DNA of 64,000 nt from Flavobacteriales bacterium. Its GTDB lineage: Bacteria > Bacteroidota > Bacteroidia > Flavobacteriales > Flavobacteriaceae. Both the position numbers and the translations under genes were made by a program. Shown piece after piece: positions 29,251 through 39,145 of this stretch. How positions within the stretch are numbered: position 1 is the stretch's first letter; the number at the start of each line of letters is the position of its first letter. Under the pieces are notes generated by a model. That model saw nothing but the letters and a program-made list of their open reading frames with translations, was not told the origin of the DNA and ran no database searches. Where the stretch lies: contig SGZG01000003.1 of assembly GCA_004214185.1 (NCBI GenBank), positions 1 to 64,000 on the forward strand. Direction: 5' to 3'.

Positions 29251-30440
29251 ACATGCTCAATTGCTTTTTTGATTCTTTTAACAGCATTTATAATATTTTC
29301 ATTTGATGCAGCATATGAAATTCGAATGTTTTTTGGAGATCCAAAAGCATCTCCAGTTACAGTTGCAACATGAGCATTCTCAAGTAAGTAAATTGCAAAA
29401 TCTGACGCGTTGTTAATTAAATTTCCATTAAGTTCTTTTCCAAAGAAGTATGATATATCGGGAAAAACATAAAATGCTCCTTTTGGTTCATTTAATTTAA
29501 AACCTTTGATTTCACTTAGAAGTTCTATTATTAGTTTCCGTCTTGATTTAAATTCCTCAACCATATATTGTATTTTTTCCACTGGAGCATCCAAGGCTGC
29601 AATAGCAGCTCTTTGAGCAATACAATTTGTCCCACTTGTAATCTGTCCTTGCATTTTAGTACAGGCCTTTGCTATCCAGCTTGGAGCACCAATGTAACCA
29701 ATTCTCCAACCTGTCATTGCAAAAGCTTTTGCAAGTCCATTGACAGTAATTGTTCTCTCATACATTGATGAAATTCTAGCAAAACTAAAGTGAGGAATTC
29801 CATAATTAATGTGTTCATATATTTCGTCAGAAAGAATATAAATGTTTGGATATTTCTCTAAAATTTTTGAAAGAGCAATATATTCTTGTTCAGAGTATAC
29901 AGATCCGCTGGGGTTATTTGGAGAATTTATGATTACGAGTTTAGTTTTTTTGGTAATCGAATTTTCTAGTTGACTTGGTGTTATTTTAAAATCTGATGAA
30001 ATATCCGATCTAATCTCTATCGGGTTTCCTTCAGCTAATGTTACAATTGCGGAATAACTAACCCAATATGGGGCAACTAATAAAACGTCATCTCCAGGAT
30101 TAACTAAAACTTGAACAGCATTTGCGATTGATTGTTTTGCTCCAGTTGATACAACAATTTGATTGGGATTGTATTCGAGTTGATTATCCCTTTTAAATTT
30201 ATTACATATAGATTTTTTAAGATCTGCATAACCATCGACTGGAGTGTAAGAATTATAATTTTCTTCTACTGCTTGAATAGCAGCATTTTTAATAAAATCA
30301 GGTGTATTAAAATCTGGTTCTCCCAAACTTAACCCAATAATATCCGTTCCATTTTCTCTGAGTTCTCTTGCTTTAGCAGCCATTGCTAATGTTGCTGATA
30401 CAGGAAGGCTTTTAATTCTTTTTGATAAATTTTTTGACAT
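29247..30440 (-). CDS. aspC: Pyridoxal-phosphate aminotransferase, aspartate aminotransferase type
   Basis: Fold type I aminotransferase transferring the amino group of aspartate to 2-oxoglutarate. Motifs: LSLGEPDFNTPDF near residue 37, STGAKQSI (PLP phosphate binding), INSPNNPSGSVYS, LSDEIYEHINYG, and NGLAKAFAMTGWRIGY with the PLP lysine (the residue before it is Ala, Ser in many homologues). C-terminal RISYAAS binds the substrate carboxylate. 397 aa. Class Ib AspC is the best fit; a broader specificity is possible. Confidence 0.9.
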   Translation of the reverse strand: MSKNLSKRIKSLPVSATLAMAAKARELRENGTDIIGLSLGEPDFNTPDFIKNAAIQAVEENYNSYTPVDGYADLKKSICNKFKRDNQLEYNPNQIVVSTGAKQSIANAVQVLVNPGDDVLLVAPYWVSYSAIVTLAEGNPIEIRSDISSDFKITPSQLENSITKKTKLVIINSPNNPSGSVYSEQEYIALSKILEKYPNIYILSDEIYEHINYGIPHFSFARISSMYERTITVNGLAKAFAMTGWRIGYIGAPSWIAKACTKMQGQITSGTNCIAQRAAIAALDAPVEKIQYMVEEFKSRRKLIIELLSEIKGFKLNEPKGAFYVFPDISYFFGKELNGNLINNASDFAIYLLENAHVATVTGDAFGSPKNIRISYAASNENIINAVKRIKKAIEHV

Positions 30441-30544
30441 TTATTAATAAGTTTGAGTAGATAGTTTTACAATTCAAATTTTTAAATAAAGATATTTATT
30501 TTGGTAAATTAATTAATGTAATTTTATTCAAATAATTAAAAGTT

Positions 30545-31198
30545 TTGAACAAGCTAATTCATTATTTTCCTGACCTAACTAAATCTCAAATTTCTCAATA
30601 TGAAAATTTAATTGATTTGTATAAATATTGGAATTCTAAAATTAATTTGATTTCAAGAAAAGACATTAATGAAATTGAAACAAGACATTTAATTCATTCA
30701 TTGAGCATTTCCAAAATTTTTTCTTTCAATGATAATTCAAATATTCTTGACGTTGGTACAGGAGGTGGATTTCCAGGGATTCCATTAGCTATAATGTTTC
30801 CAAATGTTAATTTTCATTTAACGGATTCAATAGGGAAGAAAATCAAAGTTGTAAATGCAATAATAAAAGATCTTGATTTAAAAAATGTATATGCCGAACA
30901 AATAAGATCAGAAAATGTAACAAAAAAATATGATTTTATTGTAAATAGGGCTGTGACAAATATGACTAATTTATTTTCTTTAATCGGTAATAAATTTTCT
31001 AAAACTAATAACCATAGTTCTTTTAAAAATGGCATTATAAGCTTGAAAGGAGGAGACTTAAAAAATGAGTTAAGTTCGTTTCACAAAGCTGAAATTTTTG
31101 AATTAAATAATTTCTTTAGAGAAATTTTTTTTGAAACAAAAAAAATAGTTTACGTACCTAATCCATATATGGGTATGGATAATCAACAGGAGGATTAA
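30545..31198 (+). CDS. rsmG: 16S rRNA (guanine-N7)-methyltransferase RsmG
   Basis: SAM-dependent methyltransferase modifying G527 (E. coli numbering) of 16S rRNA. The SAM site ILDVGTGGGFPGIPLA is near residue 65-80, with YFPDLTKSQ at the N-terminus and WNSKINLISRKD about residue 31. 217 aa is normal. The start codon is TTG: no in-frame ATG precedes the conserved N-terminus and upstream sequence is non-coding. The 3' end overlaps the opposing pruA by 41 nt, the largest convergent overlap in the window. Confidence 0.94.
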   Translation: MNKLIHYFPDLTKSQISQYENLIDLYKYWNSKINLISRKDINEIETRHLIHSLSISKIFSFNDNSNILDVGTGGGFPGIPLAIMFPNVNFHLTDSIGKKIKVVNAIIKDLDLKNVYAEQIRSENVTKKYDFIVNRAVTNMTNLFSLIGNKFSKTNNHSSFKNGIISLKGGDLKNELSSFHKAEIFELNNFFREIFFETKKIVYVPNPYMGMDNQQED

Positions 31199-32786
31199 AG
31201 TTTTGTTTGATGAGTCTTGGAGAAACCCATCTCAGTAAATTTAATTTAGATCCAGCCTTATCATTAGTTCCCGAACCTCTTGAGCCTCCAAATGGCTGTT
31301 GACCAACAACTGCTCCTGATGGTTTATCATTTATATAAAAGTTTCCAGCACTATATCTTAACTTTTTTAAAGCGTAATCAATACTGTCTTTATCTTCTGA
31401 AATAAATGCTCCAGTGAGTGCATATATCGATGTTTTATCAACAATTTCTAAAGTTTCTTTCCAATTATTATCATCATATACATAAATTGTTACGACAGGT
31501 CCAAAAATTTCTTCCTCCATTGTTATAAAGTTGGGATTTTTTGTTAAAATTACAGTAGGTGATATGAAAAAACCTTTTGATTTATCGTATTCACCTCCAA
31601 TAATAATTTTCGCTTCTTCAGAACTTTTTGCTTTTTCAATATAACTAACAATTTTATCAAAAGAGCTTTCATGGATCACTGCTGTCATGAAATGTTTAAA
31701 ATCTCTTGGCGAGCCCATCGTGATTGAATCAATTTGCGTTTTTAAGATTCCAATTATTTCATCAGATTTTGAACTAGGCAAATAAATTCTTGATGCAGCT
31801 GAGCATTTTTGTCCTTGAAACTCAAAACCTCCTCTAACTATGGCTGTTGACACTACTTTGGATTTTGCTGAGGGATGGGAAAAAATAAAGTCTTTTCCTC
31901 CAGTTTCACCAACAATTCTTGGATAGTCTCTGTACATGTTAATATTTGCACCAACTTTTGTCCATAAATTTTTAAAAACTTCAGTGGATCCAGTGAAGTG
32001 AATTCCTGAAAGATTTGGGTCGTTTAAGGCAATATCAGTAATCATAATTGGGTCACCCGAAATTAAGTTAATAACTCCAGCTGGTAGTCCAGCCTCCTTA
32101 AAGACATCCATAATGACTTTTGCACTATACATCTGATAATCACTTGGTTTCCATAAAACTACATTACCCATAAGAGCAGCACTTGCACATAAGTTTCCTC
32201 CAATAGCAGTGAAATTAAAAGGAGTTATTGCATATACAAATCCCTCCAATGGTCTATATTCTAACTTATTAGAAACATCTCCAACGTTAATTGGCTGTTC
32301 ATTATAGATTTCGTTCATGTAAACTATGTTAAGTTTCAAAAAATCAACAAGTTCACAAGCTGCATCGATTTCAGCTTGAAAAATTGTTTTAGATTGTCCA
32401 ATCATAGTTGCCGCATTTATTTTTGATCTGTATGGACCTGCTATCAGTTCAGCTGCCTTTAGAAATATTGAAGCTCTATTTTGCCATGGTGTATTAGTCC
32501 AATTATTTTTGACACTTAACGAGTTGTTAATTGCTTCATGAACATGCTTTTCTTCACAAACTGAAAATGAGCCTACAGATTTTTTATTGTCGTGAGGAGG
32601 AAATATTTCTTTTCTTGATTTAGTATAAATCTCTTCATTTCCAATGTATAGTGGAATTTTGATATTTTGATTGTACAAATTATCATATGTTTTTTCAAGC
32701 TCTAATCTTTCCTTAGAATTTTTTTTATAATCTTTTATTTCTTCATTTAATAATTCGGGGACTTTAAAATTCATCTTTTCTATCAT
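31158..32786 (-). CDS. pruA: L-glutamate gamma-semialdehyde dehydrogenase (P5C dehydrogenase)
   Basis: Second step of proline catabolism, oxidising P5C/glutamate semialdehyde to glutamate with NAD+. Aldehyde dehydrogenase fold: ITPFNFTA (188-195), the GSTEVF cofactor segment, catalytic Glu294 in VGETGGKD, nucleophile Cys328 in GQKCSAASR, and the C-terminal QQPFGGSRGSGTNDKAG. 542 aa, the length of the stand-alone enzyme without a PutA domain. No proline dehydrogenase is in the window. Followed upstream by apaG with a 6-nt gap. Confidence 0.95.
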   Translation of the reverse strand: MIEKMNFKVPELLNEEIKDYKKNSKERLELEKTYDNLYNQNIKIPLYIGNEEIYTKSRKEIFPPHDNKKSVGSFSVCEEKHVHEAINNSLSVKNNWTNTPWQNRASIFLKAAELIAGPYRSKINAATMIGQSKTIFQAEIDAACELVDFLKLNIVYMNEIYNEQPINVGDVSNKLEYRPLEGFVYAITPFNFTAIGGNLCASAALMGNVVLWKPSDYQMYSAKVIMDVFKEAGLPAGVINLISGDPIMITDIALNDPNLSGIHFTGSTEVFKNLWTKVGANINMYRDYPRIVGETGGKDFIFSHPSAKSKVVSTAIVRGGFEFQGQKCSAASRIYLPSSKSDEIIGILKTQIDSITMGSPRDFKHFMTAVIHESSFDKIVSYIEKAKSSEEAKIIIGGEYDKSKGFFISPTVILTKNPNFITMEEEIFGPVVTIYVYDDNNWKETLEIVDKTSIYALTGAFISEDKDSIDYALKKLRYSAGNFYINDKPSGAVVGQQPFGGSRGSGTNDKAGSKLNLLRWVSPRLIKQNFNPPVDYPYPYMD

Positions 32787-32792
32787 GTTGTT

Positions 32793-33179
32793 TTAGTTTA
32801 ATGCTTGAGGAGCATTTAATTTAAAAGTGGGAATGTATGCTCTAAACTTTTTTCCAGAATTAATGTCGATCATACTGTAGAATCCTCTCATGGCACCAAC
32901 AGGTGAAGTTATTAAACAGCCTGATGAATAAACAAAAGAATTTCCTGTTTTTATTACTGGTTTTTCACCAATAACTCCATCTCCATCAATAATAACATCA
33001 TTATTTAAAGAATCAAAAATTCTCCAATGTCTTGATTTAAGCTGTACCGTATTTTTGCTTTGATTGGTTATAGTAATAGTATAACTGAAGGAGTAATTTA
33101 AAACATAATTTTTAAAATAAGAACCATCAAAACTAGTTTTGACAGAAACTTTGATTCCCCTTGTCACGTGACTTATCAT
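32793..33179 (-). CDS. apaG: ApaG protein (FN3-like DUF525)
   Basis: 128 aa, a single immunoglobulin-like ApaG domain. Characteristic blocks: YSFSYTITITNQS, LKSRHWRIFDS, GVIGEKPVIKTGNSFVYSSG and GAMRGFYSM. In E. coli ApaG has been linked to cobalt resistance/Mg efflux, but its molecular role is unclear. It sits between the T9SS plug gene and pruA on the same strand. Confidence 0.93.
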   Translation of the reverse strand: MISHVTRGIKVSVKTSFDGSYFKNYVLNYSFSYTITITNQSKNTVQLKSRHWRIFDSLNNDVIIDGDGVIGEKPVIKTGNSFVYSSGCLITSPVGAMRGFYSMIDINSGKKFRAYIPTFKLNAPQALN

Positions 33180-33214
33180 GTTACTAAGTTATATATTTTA
33201 AAACATTATCTATT

Positions 33215-34441
33215 CTATTTTATTATGTTTTTACTTGAATTTTCATAGTTTCCAATTAAACTATAATACTTATCACTAACTCTTTTGTAAAAAAGCAAAA
33301 CTGTGTATGAATTTTCAGTTTCCCAGTAATCTCCAGAATAGTATTTTAGTTCATTATTTGAATTTACTGAATAGTATTTGTAATTATAAAATCCCTGCTT
33401 GAATAAAAATTGACCTTGATAACTATTATTTGCAAGTTTAAGTTCATGTTTTTCACTTAACTCATAGTTGTTGAATTCACCAACTATGTAAACTTTTTTT
33501 ATTTGGTTCAAGTCATAAGGTTTAAAATTAAAGTGAACTTTTGAGTAATCATTCTGTAAAATAGGATTATCAATATTTTGACTTATAAAAAATAAACCGT
33601 TTTTGTCAGGGTTGTATTCATAACTAATTTTATTTCTATCATAGTCCGTTGTTAAAAAAGTATTATAAATATCATTCAGCTGTGTTTTATAAACTTTTAA
33701 ATTTGTTAAGTTGATTTTTGAATTATCAAAATATCTATATTCATTTCCTGCTGAAAATGAAATATTTTTGTAAATCAATCGATCTGTAAATTTAAAATCC
33801 GGCTTTTCAATAACTTTTGAATCTTTCCAATTATTATTTTTAATTAGAACTAACTTCAAATCTGAGGAGCTGCTTATTAGATCTGAACAACTATTGCACT
33901 TAACAGTTACATCTAATTCGTGATGAGTTTCATAATTTTTTAACTCATTTGATTTTTTTATAAAACTACTTACTGATACTTTTTTACTTACAACAGAAAA
34001 CTTTCTTTCAAACAAAAAATCACCGTCCTCGTCATGTATGCTAATAGAAAAATTTCCAGATATTTTCAATTTTAAATCTTCATTTGGAATACTAATTTTG
34101 TAATGGTTAAAGTCGACTAATGTATTAAAGGAATTATTGGTATCAGTAATTAAATTATCATCAAAACCGTCAATGTAATCTACCTTAAAAAGCTTTGATT
34201 TTTTCCACTTATAGTCATAATGATTAATTTGATAATAGTAATCTTTATTTTCAGCATCTAAGTCATCAAATGATAAGTTTATTAAACCATTTAAATCAAT
34301 AACTGGGTAACTTATTTTTTTGTTATTGGCCTTGATTTCAACACTATAAATGTTTTTTGGAGTGTTTTTTTCTTGACTTATCATGGGAACAGTACAAAGA
34401 AAAAAATATAAATAATAAAAATTAAATCTAGTTGCTTTCAT
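33215..34441 (-). CDS. Type IX secretion system plug protein (DUF5103)
   Basis: 408 aa exported protein with signal peptide (NFYYLYFFLCTVPMIS). It matches the DUF5103 family; the F. johnsoniae member closes the periplasmic side of the SprA translocon (established for that organism). Visible: an N-terminal beta domain with FDDLDAENKDYYYQINHYDYKWKKS around residues 55-78 (quoted in short: YYYQINHYDYKW), a central domain, and a C-terminal region with VYIVGEFNNYELSE and FNYKYYSV-like strands. Neighbours apaG and pruA follow a gene order I have seen in related genomes. Confidence 0.83.
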   Translation of the reverse strand: MKATRFNFYYLYFFLCTVPMISQEKNTPKNIYSVEIKANNKKISYPVIDLNGLINLSFDDLDAENKDYYYQINHYDYKWKKSKLFKVDYIDGFDDNLITDTNNSFNTLVDFNHYKISIPNEDLKLKISGNFSISIHDEDGDFLFERKFSVVSKKVSVSSFIKKSNELKNYETHHELDVTVKCNSCSDLISSSSDLKLVLIKNNNWKDSKVIEKPDFKFTDRLIYKNISFSAGNEYRYFDNSKINLTNLKVYKTQLNDIYNTFLTTDYDRNKISYEYNPDKNGLFFISQNIDNPILQNDYSKVHFNFKPYDLNQIKKVYIVGEFNNYELSEKHELKLANNSYQGQFLFKQGFYNYKYYSVNSNNELKYYSGDYWETENSYTVLLFYKRVSDKYYSLIGNYENSSKNIIK

Positions 34442-34559
34442 TTTAATAAATATAGTTAGTTTTTTTTGTGAATTTCATATAAACTAAATTCGTTATTTAG
34501 AATGATTATAAATAAATAATTTAAAGTCAAATCAACTTTTAGAACTAGCTTTTAATTAA

Positions 34560-34567
34560 TAAATTTG
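34560..34567 (+). promoter_or_regulatory. -7 element of the nqr operon promoter
   Basis: TAAATTTG matches TAnnTTTG, 23 nt before the nqrA ATG (predicted leader about 20 nt). No TTG at -33. The 149-nt gap between the divergent plug gene and nqrA is otherwise featureless to me. Confidence 0.5.
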
Positions 34568-34590
34568 CACCCTATTTTATAGCATATATT

Positions 34591-35946
34591 ATGTCAAATG
34601 ACATTCGAATTAAAAATGGTTTAACCATTAATTTAAAAGGTGCTCCTGAAAACATTATAAAAAAAGCTCCTTTCCCAAAATCTGTTTCATTAAACCCTTC
34701 TGACTTTCATTTAATAACTCCCAAAATGGTTGTTAAAGTTGGTGATAAAATAAAATCTGGTGAGACTGTATTTTATTCAAAAAGTAATTCAGATATTAAA
34801 TTTTGCTCACCTGTCTCAGGAAAAATTGCTGACATAGTAAGAGGAGCAAAAAGAAGAATTTTAGAAATTATAATCGATTGCGATAAAGAACAAAAATCAA
34901 TAAATCACAACTTCTCAAAATTCAAAAAATTTTCTAGAAAAGAAATTATTGATAGTCTTCTAAATTCTGGATGTTGGCCATTTATAAAACAAAGGCCATA
35001 CGACGTAATTGCAAATCCTCATAAAGAACCAAAATCTATTTTTGTTTCAACTTTAAATACTGCTCCAATTTCAGCTGACCTTGAGATTATTTTAAATGAG
35101 CAAAAAAATGAATTTAAAACAGGAATAGGTATTTTAAATAAACTCACAGAAGGAGATTTAAACATATGTGTGGAAAAGAATCATAATTCATTTATCAATG
35201 AAATTGATAATGTTAAAGTCCATAATATTAATGCTCTTCACCCCTCAGGTAATGTTGGAGTTCAAATTCATCATATTGATCCAATAAATTCCGGAGAAAA
35301 AGTATGGGTTGTAGGAGCTGAGGATGTAGCATTAATTGGAAAGCTTTTTTTAACTGGAAAGTTCAGCCCAACCAGAACAATAGCCGTTTCAGGTCCACCA
35401 GTTAAATACCCCCAGTATTATAAAACAATCATTGGATCCAAACTTTTTGGAATAATTGAAGATGCTGGTATAGATACCAATCTTAATTTAAGATATATTA
35501 ACGGAGATGTTCTAAGTGGCAGAATTGTTGATAAAGACAATTATTTAGGTTTCTACAATAATACTTTATCAATTTTAAGAGAAGGAAATAATTATAAAAT
35601 GTTTGGATGGATTCCTTTTATTAATAATAAGGTTCCAAGTATTTACAAAACTTCATTTTCATGGTTGTTTCCTAATAAAAAATATGATCTTGACACTAAT
35701 CTAAACGGCGAGGAAAGAGCATTTGTTGTAACTGGGGAAATGGAAAATGTATTTCCAATGGATATTTTTCCAATGCAACTTTTAAAAGAATGTATGTCAG
35801 GAAATATTGAAAAAATGGAGAATTTAGGAATTTATGAAGTTGCGCCAGAAGATTTTGCTTTAATAGATTATTCTTCATCCTCAAAAATAGAAGCCCAAAA
35901 AATTATAAGAGAAGGGCTTGATTTAATGATTTCAGAAGTTGGTTAA
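34591..35946 (+). CDS. nqrA: Na+-translocating NADH:quinone reductase subunit A
   Basis: Cytoplasmic subunit of the Na+-NQR complex, implicated in quinone binding. N-terminal lipoyl/biotin-like fold (INLKGAPENIIKKAP, KVGDKIKSGETVF, SPVSGKIADIVRGAKR), then LHPSGNVGVQIHHIDPIN and the C-terminal FPMDIFPMQLLKECMSGN. 451 aa is normal. First gene of nqrABCDEF-orf-apbE; the following gene starts 13 nt later. The pump couples NADH oxidation to Na+ export and fits a marine lifestyle. Confidence 0.95.
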   Translation: MSNDIRIKNGLTINLKGAPENIIKKAPFPKSVSLNPSDFHLITPKMVVKVGDKIKSGETVFYSKSNSDIKFCSPVSGKIADIVRGAKRRILEIIIDCDKEQKSINHNFSKFKKFSRKEIIDSLLNSGCWPFIKQRPYDVIANPHKEPKSIFVSTLNTAPISADLEIILNEQKNEFKTGIGILNKLTEGDLNICVEKNHNSFINEIDNVKVHNINALHPSGNVGVQIHHIDPINSGEKVWVVGAEDVALIGKLFLTGKFSPTRTIAVSGPPVKYPQYYKTIIGSKLFGIIEDAGIDTNLNLRYINGDVLSGRIVDKDNYLGFYNNTLSILREGNNYKMFGWIPFINNKVPSIYKTSFSWLFPNKKYDLDTNLNGEERAFVVTGEMENVFPMDIFPMQLLKECMSGNIEKMENLGIYEVAPEDFALIDYSSSSKIEAQKIIREGLDLMISEVG

Positions 35947-35959
35947 AATATTAATATAA

Positions 35960-37117
35960 ATGAACATTAGAGAAATTTTAGATACAATCAAAAAACCATT
36001 TGGAAAAGGAGAGAAATTTGAAAAATTTGCTCCAGCTGTAAACGCCTTCGATACCTTCTTGTATGTGCCAAATCACACTACAAAACATGGTTCACATATC
36101 AGAGATGGAGTAGATTTAAAAAGGACTATGATCACAGTCATTATTGCACTTCTACCTGCTCTTTTCTATGGAATTTATAATACAGGATTTCAATATTATT
36201 CACAAATAGGCACAGACTTCACAACAATTGATGCAGTTATTCATGGATCTTTAAAAGTTCTTCCTATGATTGCTGTTTCTTACATAGTTGGTTTAACAAT
36301 TGAGTTTGCTTTCGCTATTTTTAGAGGTCACGAAGTCAATGAAGGATACTTGGTTACAGGATTATTAATTCCTATGATTATGCCTGTTGACATTCCTCTT
36401 TGGATGGTAGCAGTTTCTGTTGCATTTGCAGTGCTAATTGGTAAAGAGGCTTTCGGAGGAACAGGTATGAATATCTTAAATCCTGCACTTACTGCAAGAG
36501 CTTTTGCATTTTTTGCATACCCAACATACATGTCAGGAAATAAAGTTTGGGTTTCTGAAGCTTCCAAAGTTGATGGCATCTCAGGTGAGACTATTCTTGG
36601 TATGTTGGCATCAGGTGAAACTGCTGTACCTTATGATATTTCTCAAATGTTTTATGGAGGAATTCCAGGCTCAATAGCGGAGACTTCGACCTTAATGGTT
36701 CTTGTTGGAGCTTTAATTCTAATTTATACAGGAGTTGGTAGTTGGAGAATAATGCTTGGAAGTGTTATTGGAGCTGCTTTAACAGGATGGTTATTCAATT
36801 TATGGGGAGCAAATGAACTTATGAGTTTTAATTGGTTTAATCATCTAATTGTAGGAGGATTTGCATTTGGTGTTGTATTTATGGCAACAGATCCAGTCTC
36901 TGCTGCACAAACTACTAAGGGAAAATGGATTTATGGATTACTTGTTGGATTGTTTTGTATTTTAATTAGAGTATTCAATCCTGCTTATCCAGAGGGAGTA
37001 ATGCTAGCAATATTGTTGATGAATATATTTGCGCCAACAATCGATCATTATGTGATCGAAGCAAATATTAACAAAAGACTTAACAGAAAAATTAAAACTA
37101 ATCTTAAAGTAGCATAA
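35960..37117 (+). CDS. nqrB: Na+-translocating NADH:quinone reductase subunit B
   Basis: Polytopic membrane subunit carrying covalent FMN and riboflavin. Motifs: GKEAFGGTGMNILNPALTARAF (quoted in part: FGGTGMNILNPA, about 165-176), and the flavinylation region DGISGET (205-211), with Thr211 the expected FMN attachment site. The usual residue at position 210 in the ApbE recognition motif is Ala; here it is Glu. 385 aa, about ten hydrophobic segments. One base separates it from nqrC. Confidence 0.96.
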   Translation: MNIREILDTIKKPFGKGEKFEKFAPAVNAFDTFLYVPNHTTKHGSHIRDGVDLKRTMITVIIALLPALFYGIYNTGFQYYSQIGTDFTTIDAVIHGSLKVLPMIAVSYIVGLTIEFAFAIFRGHEVNEGYLVTGLLIPMIMPVDIPLWMVAVSVAFAVLIGKEAFGGTGMNILNPALTARAFAFFAYPTYMSGNKVWVSEASKVDGISGETILGMLASGETAVPYDISQMFYGGIPGSIAETSTLMVLVGALILIYTGVGSWRIMLGSVIGAALTGWLFNLWGANELMSFNWFNHLIVGGFAFGVVFMATDPVSAAQTTKGKWIYGLLVGLFCILIRVFNPAYPEGVMLAILLMNIFAPTIDHYVIEANINKRLNRKIKTNLKVA

Positions 37118-37118
37118 T

Positions 37119-37889
37119 ATGAACAGAGACTCAAATTTATACACATTTATTTTTGCTGCACTAATGGTAGTCGTTGTTGCTTCAGTACTAGCTTTTACTT
37201 CACAATCATTAAAAGATTTACAAAACGATAATATCAGAAAAGAAAAAATGCAAAATATACTATCAACTGTCGGAATTGAAATTGATAGAGACGGAGCCGA
37301 GGATCTTTTTAACGATTATATAAAAGAACAATTAGCTGTCCAAAACGATGGTTCTATTGACAGTTCAGTAAACGTATTTAGAGATGTTAAACTTGCTTTA
37401 GAACTTAAAAAACCTGCAGACAACCAAGATTTTCCTTTGTATGTTGCAGAAATTGATCAAGAAAAGTTTTACATTATTCCAATCAGAGGTAACGGACTTT
37501 GGAACGCAATTTTTGGATACATATCAATTAAAGATGATTTAAATACAATAAAAGGAGTTGTGTTTGATCATGTTGGTGAAACGGCAGGATTAGGTGCTGA
37601 GATTACTCAAGATTGGTTCAAAGAAAGATTTATTGATGAAAAACTTTTTGATTCTGAATACAATTTGATGGGAATTAAAGTTTCAAAAACTAACAATGAC
37701 CCATCTAACCTTGATAAATTGGATCATGAGGTTGATTTTATTTCAGGTGCAACTATAACTTGTGACGGTGTGACTGATATGATAAAAGAAAGAATTGGCC
37801 ATTATGTACCATACTTTAAATCAATTAAAGAATCTGAGAACGCAATGGCATTTTCTTCAATTTCAAATATTGAATCTAATATTAACTAA
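37119..37889 (+). CDS. nqrC: Na+-translocating NADH:quinone reductase subunit C
   Basis: One N-terminal transmembrane helix (about residues 9-28) and a periplasmic FMN-binding domain. The ApbE-dependent flavinylation motif SGATIT begins at residue 209, with Thr212 or Thr214 as acceptor by analogy to Vibrio. [14 protein letters not shown] and [12 protein letters not shown] are also family landmarks. 256 aa. The nqrD start follows one base after the stop. Confidence 0.95.
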   Translation: MNRDSNLYTFIFAALMVVVVASVLAFTSQSLKDLQNDNIRKEKMQNILSTVGIEIDRDGAEDLFNDYIKEQLAVQNDGSIDSSVNVFRDVKLALELKKPADNQDFPLYVAEIDQEKFYIIPIRGNGLWNAIFGYISIKDDLNTIKGVVFDHVGETAGLGAEITQDWFKERFIDEKLFDSEYNLMGIKVSKTNNDPSNLDKLDHEVDFISGATITCDGVTDMIKERIGHYVPYFKSIKESENAMAFSSISNIESNIN

Positions 37890-37890
37890 T

Positions 37891-38514
37891 ATGTCTAAAA
37901 ATAAAGTTTTATTAACTGACCCTCTTGATGACAACAATCCTATTACGGTTCAAGTCTTAGGTATTTGTTCTGCATTGGCAATTACGGTACAATTAAAAGC
38001 TGCAATAGTTATGAGCTTATCTGTTGTTGCGGTAATGGGTGCTAGTAACGTTATTGTTTCAATTTTAAGAAATTTAATACCAAACAGAATAAGAATTATT
38101 GTACAACTGACTGTTATTGCATCTTTGGTAGTTTTAGTTGATCAAATACTTAAAGCTTATGCTTATGATGTAAGTAAAGAATTATCAATTTTTATTGGTT
38201 TAATCATTACTAACTGTATAGTTATGGGAAGGTTAGAAGCTTTTGCTCTTGGAAATGGGGTCTGGAGATCCTTTTTAGATGGGGTCGGAAATGCTTTTGG
38301 ATATGGTGGTATTTTGATTTTGGTGGCCTTTTTCAGAGAGTTATTAGGATCAGGAAATCTTCTAGGAATTCAAGTAATTCCTGATTTTTTTTATGAGCAA
38401 TGGGGTTATGAAAATAATGGAATGATGCTTTTATCACCAATGGCGTTAATTACCGTTGGTTTAATCATATGGGTTCAAAGATCAAGAAATAGAAAATTAA
38501 TAGAAAAGGCATAA
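37891..38514 (+). CDS. nqrD: Na+-translocating NADH:quinone reductase subunit D
   Basis: Six-helix membrane subunit, pseudo-symmetric with NqrE and part of the Na+ path. I start it at ATG 37891 (207 aa), not at the ORF-track position 37795, which lies inside nqrC; the chosen start gives the typical N-terminus [18 protein letters not shown]. Motifs: the cysteine in LGICSAL, and in [14 protein letters not shown], the two half-site cysteines that bind the 2Fe-2S centre shared with NqrE. Confidence 0.96.
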   Translation: MSKNKVLLTDPLDDNNPITVQVLGICSALAITVQLKAAIVMSLSVVAVMGASNVIVSILRNLIPNRIRIIVQLTVIASLVVLVDQILKAYAYDVSKELSIFIGLIITNCIVMGRLEAFALGNGVWRSFLDGVGNAFGYGGILILVAFFRELLGSGNLLGIQVIPDFFYEQWGYENNGMMLLSPMALITVGLIIWVQRSRNRKLIEKA

Positions 38515-38524
38515 AAATTATATT

Positions 38525-39139
38525 ATGGATTACGCAAACTTATTTATTAAAAGCATTTTTATTGAAAATATGGTTTTCGCTTATTTTCTTGGGATGTGCT
38601 CATACTTAGCTGTTTCCAAAACAGTTAAAACATCAATTGGAATGGGTTTCGCTGTTGTTTTTGTTTTGACGATAACAGTTCCACTTAACTTTTTGATTGA
38701 TAAATACATTTTACAACCTGGAGCCCTAATATGGTTAGGTCCCGAATATGCTGAATTGGACTTGAGTTTTTTGAGCTTTATAATGTTTATAGCTGTTATT
38801 GCATCAATGGTGCAATTAGTTGAAATGATAGTGGAAAAAATTTCTCCTGCACTATATGGTGCTCTTGGAATATTCCTACCATTGATAGCAGTAAATTGTG
38901 CAATTCTTGGCGGATCACTTTTTATGCAGATTAAAGATTTTTCAGGAATTCTTGAATCTGGAATATATGGATTTGGATCTGGAATCGGTTGGTTATTAGC
39001 AATTCTTGCAATTGCCGCGATTCGTGAAAAAATAGCATACTCAAATGTTCCTGCGCCTTTAAGAGGACTAGGAATTACCTTTATTATAACTGGACTTATG
39101 GCAATTGGTTTCATGAGCTTTATGGGAATTAAACTTTAA
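38525..39139 (+). CDS. nqrE: Na+-translocating NADH:quinone reductase subunit E
   Basis: Six-helix membrane partner of Nqr[22 protein letters not shown] (in part: [10 protein letters not shown]) and [14 protein letters not shown] hold the conserved cysteines for the intramembrane Fe-S centre. 204 aa, normal length. In the nqr operon, 10 nt after nqrD and 6 nt before nqrF. Confidence 0.96.
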   Translation: MDYANLFIKSIFIENMVFAYFLGMCSYLAVSKTVKTSIGMGFAVVFVLTITVPLNFLIDKYILQPGALIWLGPEYAELDLSFLSFIMFIAVIASMVQLVEMIVEKISPALYGALGIFLPLIAVNCAILGGSLFMQIKDFSGILESGIYGFGSGIGWLLAILAIAAIREKIAYSNVPAPLRGLGITFIITGLMAIGFMSFMGIKL

Positions 39140-39145
39140 TTTTTT

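Noticed and set aside
34442-34590. Possible riboswitch or small RNA before nqrA
   Set aside because: I found no stable GC-containing stem or known aptamer core, only the -7 element; a covariance-model scan would be needed.
37795-37890. Upstream start of nqrD inside nqrC
   Set aside because: ATG 37891 gives the conserved NqrD N-terminus; the extension is nqrC sequence out of frame.
38581-39114. 177-aa antisense ORF over nqrE
   Set aside because: Shadow of a real membrane-protein gene; Pro/Ile/Lys-rich composition is the complement of nqrE codons.
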